A stretch of DNA of 64,000 bases from Acidobacteriota bacterium (GCA_025463135.1 JAOAPY010000013.1:62001-126000), one strand, 5' to 3'; shown: positions 53,054 through 61,834, numbered from the stretch's first letter. Made by a program: numbers and translations. The notes: generated from the letters alone by a model not told the origin.

Positions 53054-53314
53054 CTAGGTGCTGCGCTTGGGTGAGCCGTAAAGATAATGGTCGTGTTGCT
53101 CGGCGCCGTCGCGTGGTAACTCAGCCCACTCTTCGAACGGGATTTGGGAACTCAACTCGTCGAAGATTTCGCCGATTGGCCGACGCGTCAATTCCGGTTC
53201 CGTGAGTTGTTCTTGATCTAAAAGCGATTCGACCAAAGCCAGAACCTCCTGCTGCTTTCCGTCAGGAAGCGCCTGAAGTTTCTTCAAAATTGATTGTTCC
53301 AGATTTGCCGACAT
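53054..53314 (-). CDS. Antitoxin of the PIN toxin
   Basis: An 86-residue protein: QSILKKLQALPDGKQQEVLALVESLL forms the helical antitoxin core, followed by the linker and the conserved tail PFEEWAELPRDGAEQHDHYLYG that pairs with PIN partners in related loci. It precedes the toxin gene by 8 bases. Because the toxin gene carries a frameshift, this antitoxin may now stand alone. Confidence 0.85.
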   Translation of the reverse strand: MSANLEQSILKKLQALPDGKQQEVLALVESLLDQEQLTEPELTRRPIGEIFDELSSQIPFEEWAELPRDGAEQHDHYLYGSPKRST

Positions 53315-53662
53315 CTGATTCGCCCCTCGAAGACTCTAGCCTGCCGTTAGACTACATCCGGCTGGTCACTGCTGCAAGCCTTTAAAGGACATTCCTCAGT
53401 TGCACGGTCGTAGATTTGAAATAGGCGATTACCACTGACCGTTCGATAAGGATTTCGTACGATGGTGTGTTGAACTAACACAGGTTTCGTGATGTCCCAA
53501 GCAATTTTCCTACGAGGATCGCATGCTGAACTCTCATGAGTTCTTGCGAAACCATAAATTACCGCGGGTGTTCTGACAGTACCTCGTACAATTTTCGGCA
53601 ACAGAATCGCTCCCTTGCGCAACCACATGGAGTTCCACCGCATGTGCGCTACAATCGAGCGC
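53315..53662. other. 348-base stretch without a supported gene
   Basis: Between the divergent antitoxin and M64 peptidase genes I see no reliable gene. A minus-strand frame (53347-53742) contains PRRKIAWDITKPVLVQHTIV and some further protein-like runs but has no credible start and overlaps the peptidase signal sequence; it may be a remnant. Confidence 0.3.
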
Positions 53663-55114
53663 ATGTCCAAAACAATTCTTTCAGCCCCAGCCGCGGCTTT
53701 GCTTTTGCTGTTGGCTGTTTCAGCTTTTGCCGCGCCGCGCACGATGCGGCTGGACTATTACCACACCGGCAACGACAAGCAGGAAGTCTTCAGCGTCGAT
53801 CGCATCGTGCTCGAACCGTTGCCCTGGCCGGGCGATCTGAGCAAGTCCATCGACACCACCAACCTGGGAAAATATTTCTTTGAGGTTCGCGATCAGAAAT
53901 CGAAGCGCGTACTCTACTCACGCGGTTTTTCGTCCGTCTATGGCGAATGGGAAACAACCGACGAGGCCAAGGCTTTGCGGCGCACTTTCAGTGAATCGCT
54001 GCGCTTCCCTGCTCCCGAGGCGACGGCGGAAATTGTTTTGCGCAAGCGCGATGCGCAAAACGCCTGGGTGGACGTGTGGTCCACCGTCATCGATCCTCAG
54101 GACATTTTTATTGATCGCTCAAAGATTCCCGCGCCCGCGCCCCTGCTCGAGATTCAAAAAAGCGGCGACCCGATAACGAAAGTCGACTTTCTGATTCTCG
54201 GCGATGGCTATACAGCGAGTGAGACAGAGAAGTTTGCTGCTGATGCGCACCGGCTTACTGAAGTGCTCTTTGCGACTTCGCCTTTCAAGGAACACCGGCG
54301 AGATTTCAATGTCTGGGCGCTCTGTCCCCCAGCGCACGAATCCGGCATCTCGCGGCCCTCGACCGGGGTGTATCACGACTCGCCTCTGGGCGCGACTTAC
54401 GACGCTTTTGGTTCTGAACGCTACGTGCTCTCCTTTGATAATCGAGCCTTGCGCAAAGTCGCGCAATTCGCGCCTTACGAATTCATCGAAATACTCGCCA
54501 ACAATCGCACGTATGGCGGGGGCGGGATCTTTAATCTCTATAGCACAGTAGCGGCCGACAACGCCTTTGCGAATTACGTTTTTGTCCACGAGTTTGGGCA
54601 TCACTTCGCGGGTCTCGCGGACGAGTATTACACCTCATCGGTTGCCTATGGACCATCCGCAGAACGGATCGAACCGTGGGAACCAAATGCCACGGCGCTG
54701 TTAAGCGGCACGGGCGCTGGGGTGCTCAACTCGCCCGTGGTTGGCCCGCAGGCGCGTGACAGTCTGAAGTGGAAGGACCTGGTTTCTCCCGACACACCAA
54801 TCCCCACGCTCTGGAATAAAGACGCGTTCGAGGCCTACTCGCGCGAAATTCAAAAACGTCGCGCCCAAATACGGAAAGACAAGCGACCGGAAATCGAGAT
54901 GGAGGCGCTCTTCCGCGAAGAACTGAAGCACGAGCAGGCGATGTTCGCGAAGGAAAATTTCGCCGGCCGCGTCGGCGCATTTGAAGGCGCAATCTACGAA
55001 GCGAAAGGCTACTATCGCCCCGAGATTGATTGCATCATGTTCTCGCGCACCGATCATTTTTGCGCCGTGTGCCGCCGCGCCATCGAGCGCATCATCGCGC
55101 TCTATTCGAGCTGA
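53663..55114 (+). CDS. Secreted M64-family metallopeptidase (IgA peptidase M64-like)
   Basis: A 483-residue exported zinc peptidase. The ATG at 53663 directly begins a signal peptide (SKTILSAPAAALLLLLAVSAFAA); an upstream ATG at 53615 would add unrelated residues. An N-terminal M64-type beta domain is followed by the catalytic domain with FLILGDGYTASE and the zinc motif HEFGHH (H309, E310, H313) then GLADEYY. The end carries FCAVCRRAIERI. Substrate is unknown; family members in soil bacteria are not tied to immunoglobulin. Confidence 0.9.
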   Translation: MSKTILSAPAAALLLLLAVSAFAAPRTMRLDYYHTGNDKQEVFSVDRIVLEPLPWPGDLSKSIDTTNLGKYFFEVRDQKSKRVLYSRGFSSVYGEWETTDEAKALRRTFSESLRFPAPEATAEIVLRKRDAQNAWVDVWSTVIDPQDIFIDRSKIPAPAPLLEIQKSGDPITKVDFLILGDGYTASETEKFAADAHRLTEVLFATSPFKEHRRDFNVWALCPPAHESGISRPSTGVYHDSPLGATYDAFGSERYVLSFDNRALRKVAQFAPYEFIEILANNRTYGGGGIFNLYSTVAADNAFANYVFVHEFGHHFAGLADEYYTSSVAYGPSAERIEPWEPNATALLSGTGAGVLNSPVVGPQARDSLKWKDLVSPDTPIPTLWNKDAFEAYSREIQKRRAQIRKDKRPEIEMEALFREELKHEQAMFAKENFAGRVGAFEGAIYEAKGYYRPEIDCIMFSRTDHFCAVCRRAIERIIALYSS

Positions 55115-55274
55115 AATCCGGAACTTCCCTCTCAGGCGCTTAGAGTACCGACTTCAGTCGGGCTTTAGATCGCAAACACCCGATGAGGTCGGTAGCCTAA
55201 ACACCTGTTGCTCTGACAAGCAATCCAATCGGCGACTTGATCGCGTATATTGAGTTGAGGGAGACAAACAAATC

Positions 55275-55943
55275 ATGTTCAAATATCTTTACTTAAGTTC
55301 CGCGATTCTTCTTATGACAACTACATTCGCTTGCAATCTAGCCAAAGCCTCTGCAACCGCAATCCCGGATCCCGCTCTGCAGGTTCCGCCGGCAACCACG
55401 AAAGGCGAAGAGACCGCTGTGCTCGCCGGAGGTTGCTTTTGGGGAATCGAAGCAGTCTTCGAACATGTAAAGGGTGTCATTAGCGCCAAGTCCGGATATT
55501 CGGGCGGCGCCGCCGGCACGGCCCAATACGAGAAAGTCAGCAGCGGCCGCACCGGTCATGCTGAAGCTGTCCAGATTATTTTTGATCCATCTCAGGTTTC
55601 GTATGGTCAACTGCTGAAGGTTTTCTTTTCCGTGGCCCACGATCCCACCGAGCTGAATCGACAGGGGCCCGACTATGGCACGCAGTATCGCTCGGCGATC
55701 TTCTACGCAAACGAAGACCAAAAGCGCGTGGCCCAGGCCTATATCGATCAACTAAACCGGGCCAAGGTTTTCTCAGGACCAATCGTCACCCAGGTTGTTC
55801 CGCTGGACGCTTTTTACGAGGCCGAAGGCTACCACCAGGACTATCTCGCGCATCATCCTGACGAACCCTATATCGTCGTCAACGATTTGCCCAAGGTGGA
55901 AAACCTGCGCAAGCAAATGCCCGAGCTGTACAAAGCGAAGTAA
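55275..55943 (+). CDS. msrA: Peptide-methionine (S)-S-oxide reductase MsrA, exported
   Basis: A 222-residue repair enzyme that reduces methionine-S-sulfoxide in proteins. The catalytic Cys is C54 in GGCFWG, with GYSGG and the [13 protein letters not shown] block. The first 40 residues carry a signal peptide ending TTTFAC, a weak lipobox, so the enzyme is probably exported as a lipoprotein or soluble periplasmic protein. The expected resolving Cys near the C-terminus is not visible, so a single-cysteine or partner-dependent cycle is likely. Confidence 0.92.
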   Translation: MFKYLYLSSAILLMTTTFACNLAKASATAIPDPALQVPPATTKGEETAVLAGGCFWGIEAVFEHVKGVISAKSGYSGGAAGTAQYEKVSSGRTGHAEAVQIIFDPSQVSYGQLLKVFFSVAHDPTELNRQGPDYGTQYRSAIFYANEDQKRVAQAYIDQLNRAKVFSGPIVTQVVPLDAFYEAEGYHQDYLAHHPDEPYIVVNDLPKVENLRKQMPELYKAK

Positions 55944-56230
55944 GTCTTGTACTGCGAGCTGCCAGCCTACACGTTCAACGTGTACTGCAGGCCCGACTCA
56001 CACTTGTGCAAAGAGAGTTCGGCGAATCAAACAAGCACCAAACCAGTGAAAGTATTGACTTCTGTGTCGCCTTTAAGATAAAAGGCCGCCGAGCCTAACC
56101 GCAGGAGTTAATCAGACGTGTACAGCCGGAGTCTTAATAGTTCGGCTGCAGCTCCCGGGTCGGCGTCTAAACCCGTGAGGCATTGCTATGCCTCTGACGT
56201 CCATATAACTAACAACAAGAGGAGATCTGG
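55944..56230. other. Intergenic stretch with palindromic pieces
   Basis: Contains a tgccagcctacacgttcaac-type piece related to the CAGGCTGCCGG repeats (about 55955), and a short hairpin gaggcattgctatgcctc at 56177-56194, followed by the ribosome binding site of the next gene. No coding frame is credible. Confidence 0.4.
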
Positions 56231-56578
56231 ATGAAAACAATCGGCAAATTGACAGCAGTGGCTTTACTGATAGTCGCAACGCTCTTTTCAACTGTGGTGA
56301 TTACGCAAGCTCGCATCATGTCGGGCCAAACAACTCCCGGTATCGATCGGCGTGAGCGACGCGAATCGAGGCGCATCAGGCACGGAGTTCGCAACGGCTC
56401 GCTGACACGGCGCGAAGCAAGACACCTGGGTGCTCAACAAACCAGGATTCGACGTCACGAACAACGTGCCAAAGCTGACGGAACGGTTACAGCCCGCGAA
56501 CGCGCCAGTATTCGGCGGCAGGAGAATCGCGCCAACCGGAACATCTATCGCAAGAAGCACAATTGGCGTCATCGCTAG
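56231..56578 (+). CDS. Small secreted basic protein with Arg/Glu-rich repeats
   Basis: A 115-residue exported protein: signal peptide (residues about 1-27) and a mature part with two related units (RRIRHGVRNGSLTRREARHLGAQQ and the RRHEQRAKADGTVTARERASIR region), ending in NIYRKKHNWRHR. The unit DG(T/S)LTxxE resembles an EF-hand-like loop. Similar small proteins are widespread without known function. AGGAG lies 9 bases before the ATG. It may form an operon with the next gene, 46 bases on. Confidence 0.75.
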   Translation: MKTIGKLTAVALLIVATLFSTVVITQARIMSGQTTPGIDRRERRESRRIRHGVRNGSLTRREARHLGAQQTRIRRHEQRAKADGTVTARERASIRRQENRANRNIYRKKHNWRHR

Positions 56579-56624
56579 ATATGACCGCCGACGCTCTCCC
56601 TGAATCACAACGATGGAGGAGAAC

Positions 56625-57098
56625 ATGAAGAAAGTTTCTCAGGTATTACTGATTACCTTAGCGTTTTGCAGTCTGTTGATAATTACCAAGGAAGCTCGCG
56701 CCCAGGGCACAGATCGTGGTCGTTTTTATACCAAGGCCGACGTTGAGCTCGTCATCAAACGCGTGGAAGAGCGCAGCGATGCTTTCCGGAAGGTAGTTGA
56801 TAGAACACTGGATCGCAGCGCCCTGGACGGGACGAACCGCGAGGACAACATCAACCAGCAGGTAAAGGAGTTGGAAAACGCGATCGACAAGCTGCGTAAA
56901 GATTTCAAGCGCGCCAACACCTGGGAAGAGACTCGCGGGCAGGTTCAAACTGTCATGAATGAAGCCGACGAGGTCAACGCCATCGTTCGGCGCGGCAGGT
57001 GGCGACGGGGTGGCGCGGTCAAAAGTGAGTGGGCCCTCGTGCGCGCCGACCTCAACAAACTTGCAGGTGTTTACAACCTGCGACAACTGGTGCCGTAG
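56625..57098 (+). CDS. Small secreted helical protein, unknown function
   Basis: A 157-residue exported protein not recognised. ATG at 56625 follows GGAGGAG and begins a signal peptide (KKVSQVLLITLAFCSLLIITKEARAQ). The mature part is charged and mostly helical (DVELVIKRVEERSDAFRKVVDRTLDRS..., QVKELENAIDKLRKDFKRA). It shares direction with the upstream basic protein gene, both preceded by strong ribosome binding sites, so co-expression in the periplasm is likely. Confidence 0.75.
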   Translation: MKKVSQVLLITLAFCSLLIITKEARAQGTDRGRFYTKADVELVIKRVEERSDAFRKVVDRTLDRSALDGTNREDNINQQVKELENAIDKLRKDFKRANTWEETRGQVQTVMNEADEVNAIVRRGRWRRGGAVKSEWALVRADLNKLAGVYNLRQLVP

Positions 57099-57266
57099 TG
57101 GGTGTGGGGGGTAGGGTGTGGGGTTTAGAGATGAAGCTCACTCTGGTTCTACTCCCCGCCCACAGCTCCCACAGCCTCTCTCCCAACAAACCATCAACAC
57201 GCCGGCAGCCCGTTGTACTCACAACGCGTCTCTGTCATAAACTCACCTGCGACTGAGAAGATCGAA

Positions 57267-57737
57267 ATGCCTGACTTGCTGGTAAACCTGCTGAAACTGC
57301 CACCACTCGATCCAGTGATCGAGAATATTGCGCGTGCTGAAATCATAGTGCGCCGGGCGCAAACCTTTGAGATCACTCAGGTCCGTACATTCATTGAGCA
57401 GAACTTTTCCGTCGCCTGGGCTGATGAGGTCAGCGTGGGCTTTGCCGGGAAGCCCGTTACTGTTTACATCGCAACCATGGGAAAAGAGATAGTCGGCTTT
57501 GCCGCTTATGAATGTACGCGCCGGGACTTCTTTGGACCGACAGGTGTGCTGCAAACTATGCAGGGACGTGGCATCGGCAAAGCACTTTTGCTTGCCTGCC
57601 TGTGGGGCCTGCGCGAGATGGGTTATGTCTATGGCATCATCGGCGGCGTGGGGCCGGTAGAGTTTTACAAGAAGACCGTTGGCGCCGGCATCATTGAAGA
57701 CAGCACGCCCGGGATCTATACGAATCTTCTGAAGTGA
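57267..57737 (+). CDS. GNAT-family N-acetyltransferase
   Basis: A 156-residue protein. ATG at 57267 (MPDLLVNLLKLPPLDP) preferred over one at 57213. The GNAT core is visible: EIIVRRAQTFEITQVRTFIEQNF, the acetyl-CoA loop QGRGIGKALLLACLWGLREMGY (Q/RxxGxG/A) and GVGPVEFYKKTVGA. Substrate unknown. It ends within a TGTCCGACAAAC-family palindrome. Confidence 0.88.
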   Translation: MPDLLVNLLKLPPLDPVIENIARAEIIVRRAQTFEITQVRTFIEQNFSVAWADEVSVGFAGKPVTVYIATMGKEIVGFAAYECTRRDFFGPTGVLQTMQGRGIGKALLLACLWGLREMGYVYGIIGGVGPVEFYKKTVGAGIIEDSTPGIYTNLLK

Positions 57738-57852
57738 GTCCGACAAACTTCAGTTTGTCGCTGATTGTACTACAGGCTGCCGGCCTGTAGGGCGGCATCC
57801 ACAGGCCGGCGCCTGTGTTACACCTAACGACAAACTGAAGTTTGTCGGACAC
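57737..57852. repeat. TGTCCGACAAAC-family palindrome, composite
   Basis: agtccgacaaacttcagttt at 57737 faces aactgaagtttgtcggacac ending at 57851; between them lies a second palindromic piece caggctgccggcctg. The right arm is directly before the P450 ATG, so the leader of that gene is a repeat arm. Confidence 0.7.
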
Positions 57853-57853
57853 T

Positions 57854-59230
57854 ATGAATAACGCTAAAGACCTGCCTGTTCGCCAAACCAACGCTGTCCG
57901 CGCTCTCGTCCCGCCAGGACCAAGGGGCCATCCCATACTCGGTGTAATGCCTGAGTTCAATCGCGACACGCTGGGGTTCATTGAACGCCTTCAGGATTAT
58001 GGCGACGTCGTGCGGGCCCGCTTCTTTTATGTGTCTGCGTACTTCCTGTATGACCCGGATGATATTGAGTACATCTTGTCGACCAACGCCAAAAATTTCG
58101 TCAAGGCGATGTCCTTGCGCTCGAACTTTTTTAGCCGCTTGCTTGGCAATGGCCTTTTAACGAGTGAAGGCGAGTTCTGGAGACGACAACGTCGTCTGGC
58201 CCAACCCGCTTTTCATCGCCAACGCATCAGCGCCTATGGCGAGGTGATGGTTGAGTTCACCGAACGAATGACTGCGACCTGGCGGGCTGGGGAAACACGA
58301 GATATCCATCCCGACATGATGCGATTGACTCTGGAGATCGTCGCCAGGACCTTATTCAATGCCGACGTATCCGGCGACGCCGATCGAGTGGGAAGGGTCC
58401 TTTCCGAAATCGTCAAGCCGTTTGCTTCACAGGCAACGCTTAAATGGATTCTGGATAATCGACTGCCAACGCCCGCTCATAATCGTTTTCATCGCTCGGT
58501 CCGGCAGATTGACGAAATTGTTTATCGGATTATCGCTGAGCGGCGCGCCAGCGGCCGCGACGAAGGCGACCTCCTCTCCATGATGTTGCAGGCCCAGGAT
58601 GAGGACGGCAGTCAGATGACCGATGCGCAGCTGCGCGATGAAGTCATGACGTTGTTTCTGGCCGGCCACGAGACTACTGCGTTGACGCTTTCCTGGTCCT
58701 GGTATTTGCTCGGCCTTAATCCCGCAGCCGAACAGAAGTTCCATGCTGAAGTCGATGAAGTACTGGCAGGTCGCAAACCGACGTTTGCCGATCTGCCGAA
58801 TCTGAAGTACACGGAAAAAATAGCGAAGGAATCAATGCGCTTGTATCCCCCGGCGTTCGGAGTCGGCCGCGAAGCTATCGCAGACTGTGAGATCGGCGGG
58901 TTCCACATTCCCGCGAAAGCTCAGGTCTTTGCGTTTCAATGGGTGACACAGCGCGACCCGCGCTACTTTGCAAAGCCGGAAAAGTTTGATCCGGATCGCT
59001 GGACTGAAGAGTTCGTCAGCCGACTTCCCAAGTATGCGTACTTCCCTTTTGGTGGCGGGCCGCGCGCCTGCATTGGCAACACGTTTGCGATGATGGAAAT
59101 CGTGCTCGTGCTGGCGGCCATCGGCCAGAACTTTCGTCTCGCTCTCGCGCCCGATCACAAAGTCGAACTGATGCCCGCGATGTCTTTGCGACCAAAGGAC
59201 GGAATCCGCGTTCTTGTCGAGCGTCGATGA
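57854..59230 (+). CDS. Cytochrome P450
   Basis: A 458-residue heme monooxygenase. ATG at 57854 starts NNAKDLPVRQ; earlier frame residues come from the repeat. The I-helix is AGHETTA (about residue 271), the K-helix ExxR is ESMR, the PERF-like motif is DPDRW, and the heme loop FGGGPRACIGNTFAMME has the axial cysteine near residue 405. The N-terminus is soluble in type (PPGPRGHPILG), like bacterial CYP102-like or CYP4-like forms. Redox partners and substrate are not in the window. Confidence 0.93.
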   Translation: MNNAKDLPVRQTNAVRALVPPGPRGHPILGVMPEFNRDTLGFIERLQDYGDVVRARFFYVSAYFLYDPDDIEYILSTNAKNFVKAMSLRSNFFSRLLGNGLLTSEGEFWRRQRRLAQPAFHRQRISAYGEVMVEFTERMTATWRAGETRDIHPDMMRLTLEIVARTLFNADVSGDADRVGRVLSEIVKPFASQATLKWILDNRLPTPAHNRFHRSVRQIDEIVYRIIAERRASGRDEGDLLSMMLQAQDEDGSQMTDAQLRDEVMTLFLAGHETTALTLSWSWYLLGLNPAAEQKFHAEVDEVLAGRKPTFADLPNLKYTEKIAKESMRLYPPAFGVGREAIADCEIGGFHIPAKAQVFAFQWVTQRDPRYFAKPEKFDPDRWTEEFVSRLPKYAYFPFGGGPRACIGNTFAMMEIVLVLAAIGQNFRLALAPDHKVELMPAMSLRPKDGIRVLVERR

Positions 59231-59406
59231 TACCCGCAGCTGGTGTACTCAAGTTTTGAACGAACTTGTTTTGCGTGCTCTGCGTCTTTGTGGGAAATTC
59301 TCTGTCACCCTTGAAGACTCCTCCCGCAAAGACGCAAGGCACACTATGAGGAGTGCGCCCCGCGAAAATTGGCAGCCCTGGTTGAAGAGGCCCGCGATCG
59401 AACCGA

Positions 59407-60294
59407 CTAGGCAAGCAAACGCGCCAGGCGAAACCACTCCGCGACTGTGAGAGTCTCGGCCCGACGTTGTGGCTGAATATTCGCTTCGCAGAGAATGATG
59501 CTCACTCCTCCACGAGGTTTGATTAACTCTTGAAGTGCTGCCGGCGCCTTACGAAGATTGTTAAGAATTGTCTTCCTTCTTTGTGCAAAGCCCGCGCTCA
59601 CGATGCTCAGGAACAACTGCTCGTTCATCTCAACTTCATTTTGCTGTCGGGTTCGCAAGCGAACCACACTGCTCCAAACCTTCGGCGCCGGGCGAAAGGC
59701 GCCGGGGGCAACGTCGAAGAGTTTTTCTGTTTCGCAGTAAGCTTCGACGAGAACGCTGAGATAGCCGCGCTCCGTCGCACCGGCAGGAGCTGTAATGCGA
59801 TCGACTACTTCCCTCTGCAGCATCAATACCATCTCTGTGATGCAGGACCGCTGATCGATGAGCCGTTGCAGAATAGCCGTGGAGATGTTGTAGGGGAGAT
59901 TGGCGACGACTCGAGCCTGTGTAGCCGGTCGTATTGCTTCACAAAAATCCGTGTCCAGGGCGTCGCCCTGCACCAGAGTGAAGTTTTTTCGCGAGGCAAA
60001 CTTTTCGAGCAGCGCGGGACCGAGATTGCGGTCGAACTCTATGGCAACCACAGATCCTGCCTCAGCAACCAGTCGCGTCGTTAAGGCGCCTTTGCCCGGA
60101 CCAATCTCGATAATTGTTTCGTCGCCTTGCGGTCCCAGTGCATTGATTATCCGGTCGACAATACCACCGCTAACGAGAAAATTCTGACCGAGACGTTTTA
60201 AAGGATGAAGGGTGAAGGATGAAGGATGTGGAGCGGGACGCAGGGATTGGGTGACACGGAGATGCGAAGACGATATGCGTTGGGACTCGGACAT
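59407..60294 (-). CDS. rsmA: 16S rRNA (adenine1518-N6/adenine1519-N6)-dimethyltransferase RsmA/KsgA
   Basis: The enzyme dimethylates two adenines in helix 45 of 16S rRNA late in 30S assembly. Motif I is EIGPGKGALT, motif IV NLPYNIS, and LKRLGQNFLV marks the family start. The frame is open to an ATG at 60381; the ATG at 60294 is closer but still adds ~30 residues ahead of LKRLGQNFL, and part of this extension is encoded by a heptamer repeat (HPSSFTLHP). No nearer ATG or GTG exists, so the extension is likely real or the gene uses a rare start. Its C-terminus is normal. Confidence 0.9.
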   Translation of the reverse strand: MSESQRISSSHLRVTQSLRPAPHPSSFTLHPLKRLGQNFLVSGGIVDRIINALGPQGDETIIEIGPGKGALTTRLVAEAGSVVAIEFDRNLGPALLEKFASRKNFTLVQGDALDTDFCEAIRPATQARVVANLPYNISTAILQRLIDQRSCITEMVLMLQREVVDRITAPAGATERGYLSVLVEAYCETEKLFDVAPGAFRPAPKVWSSVVRLRTRQQNEVEMNEQLFLSIVSAGFAQRRKTILNNLRKAPAALQELIKPRGGVSIILCEANIQPQRRAETLTVAEWFRLARLLA

Positions 60295-60413
60295 CGATAA
60301 GGCTGAGCCGCTTGATGGTTTTGGCTTTTTCTCGCTGTCTCCGCGTCCCCCGCCTTTCCCTTCCTCCCGTTCATTCTTCATCCTTCATCCTTCATCCTTC
60401 ATCCTTCTTCTCG
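60207..60413. repeat. Heptamer-type repeat (GGATGAA/CATCCTT family) between ksgA and ribD
   Basis: ggatgaagggtgaaggatga at 60203-60233 faces cttcatccttcatccttcat at about 60377-60410, with about 140 bases between. Each unit is seven bases. The left array lies inside the ksgA reading frame; the right array codes the last residues of ribD (RRMKDEG) and provides its stop codon. Confidence 0.75.
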
Positions 60414-61554
60414 GATATCCGGTGATCTCCACATCGGAACCGCGTTGCGTAATTTCCACTTCATCGAGCCGAAGGGCGTCCGCCATTTTTTCTATGCCGA
60501 CACCGGCGACAGCAGTGGGAGCTTCACGTCCGCCTATGATCACGGGCGCGATAAAGAACGTAGCCTTGTCAACCATACCGGCATCGATGAAGGCACCCGC
60601 GACGACGCCGCCGCCTTCGACCAGCAGACTCTGAATTGAGCGGCGACCCAGTTCTTCGAGCACTCTGAACACATCGCGTCCGCCAGTCTCATCCGCAATG
60701 ACTTCCACGCCCAGGGCCTGCAACGTATCGACAGCGTCGCTTGCAGCCGCTGCAGACGATGTACCTGAGAACACCAGGACCGGAGCATCGCGCGCCGTAC
60801 GCGCGAGTTGTGAATCGGCGGCTGTTTGCAAACGCTCGTCGAGAACAATGCGAACCAGGACCCGCCTTCGCGGTGCACCTGAACGATCAGTCAGTAACGG
60901 ATCATCAACCGTTGCGGTACCGGCTCCAACTAAGATTGCATCGCTTTCGTACCGTAAGCGATGAGAGAGAGCGCGCGCCTCTTCCCCGGCAATCCAGCGC
61001 GAGTCGCCGGTGCGCGTGGCAATTTTTCCGTCCAACGATACCGCTAATTTAAGATGAACAAATGGACGGCCGGTGCGCATAAAGTGCAGGTACTTTTCAT
61101 TGAGGCGCTCTGCTTCATGGGCCATTGAGCCGACGGAGACTTCAATGCCGGCTGAACGCAGGTGAGCAAAGCCCTTTCCGGAAACTTCCGGATTGGGATC
61201 TTCTATCGGCGCCACAATTCTCTTGATGCCCGCGGCAATCAGCGCATTTGTGCACGGCGGCGTGCGGCCATGATGCGCGTGCGGCTCGAGCGAAACGTAG
61301 GCGGTGGCCCCACAGGTATTGCTGCCTGCCTGTTCCAGGGCGAGAGTTTCAGCATGCCGAACGCGATCGAATATGTAGAAGCCTTCGCCGATTATTTTTT
61401 CGCGATCGTCAACGATCACGCAGCCCACGAGTGGCCCTGGACTTACCTGGCCCACTCCGGCAGCCGCCAGCTCAAGCGCGCGGGCCATCATGCGCCGGTC
61501 CGGATCGCGAGGCTCGCCCAAGGGCTCACTTACTGGGGTTGCTGTCTGTTGCAT
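60385..61554 (-). CDS. ribD: Bifunctional riboflavin deaminase-reductase RibD
   Basis: A 389-residue enzyme: N-terminal pyrimidine deaminase (residues about 20-165) and C-terminal NADPH-dependent reductase (about 170-385) for riboflavin synthesis. HAE is H67-A68-E69. The zinc motif, usually EPCxHxGRTPPC, reads EPHAHHGRTPPC, so the first zinc cysteine is His92; codon CAC was read directly. The reductase part has KLAVSLDGKIATRTGDSRWI and LVEGGGVVAGAF. C-terminal residues RRMKDEG come from a repeat. No FMN riboswitch is visible upstream. Confidence 0.94.
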   Translation of the reverse strand: MQQTATPVSEPLGEPRDPDRRMMARALELAAAGVGQVSPGPLVGCVIVDDREKIIGEGFYIFDRVRHAETLALEQAGSNTCGATAYVSLEPHAHHGRTPPCTNALIAAGIKRIVAPIEDPNPEVSGKGFAHLRSAGIEVSVGSMAHEAERLNEKYLHFMRTGRPFVHLKLAVSLDGKIATRTGDSRWIAGEEARALSHRLRYESDAILVGAGTATVDDPLLTDRSGAPRRRVLVRIVLDERLQTAADSQLARTARDAPVLVFSGTSSAAAASDAVDTLQALGVEVIADETGGRDVFRVLEELGRRSIQSLLVEGGGVVAGAFIDAGMVDKATFFIAPVIIGGREAPTAVAGVGIEKMADALRLDEVEITQRGSDVEITGYPRRRMKDEG

Positions 61555-61834
61555 GGAGGATGTTATTTCGACATTGACCGGTCATTAGAATGGATGCCTA
61601 ATGGTCGTGCAAGTTTGGTAAAGTGCTGGTCAGGAAGGAGGACGCTGTCCCCGCTCAAGCAGGCCAATATTCATGTCGAAGGTCAACCCCGCAACCTCAA
61701 GACGATAACGCTTCCAAACTTGAACGCTGCCCGAGTCGAAGCGCGGACAGGGTCCCCTTCCCTGCTGCCCTTTTCGCAGTTGACTCATGACATCTCGAAA
61801 TGAATTCTTCACAGGCTCTATTCCAGTTCTGCAT
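61555..61834. other. Intergenic stretch with an imperfect inverted repeat
   Basis: aggaaggaggacgctgtcc (about 61631-61649) can pair with ggacagggtccccttccct (about 61745-61763), and gcaagtttgg with ccaaacttg further out. A 60-residue minus-strand frame (61630-61812) overlaps this and is not supported as a gene. Confidence 0.4.

Noticed and set aside
61630-61812. 60-codon minus-strand frame upstream of ribD
   Set aside because: Overlaps an inverted repeat and has no ribosome binding site or family.
61555-61834. FMN riboswitch before ribD
   Set aside because: No RFN-element conserved blocks are visible.
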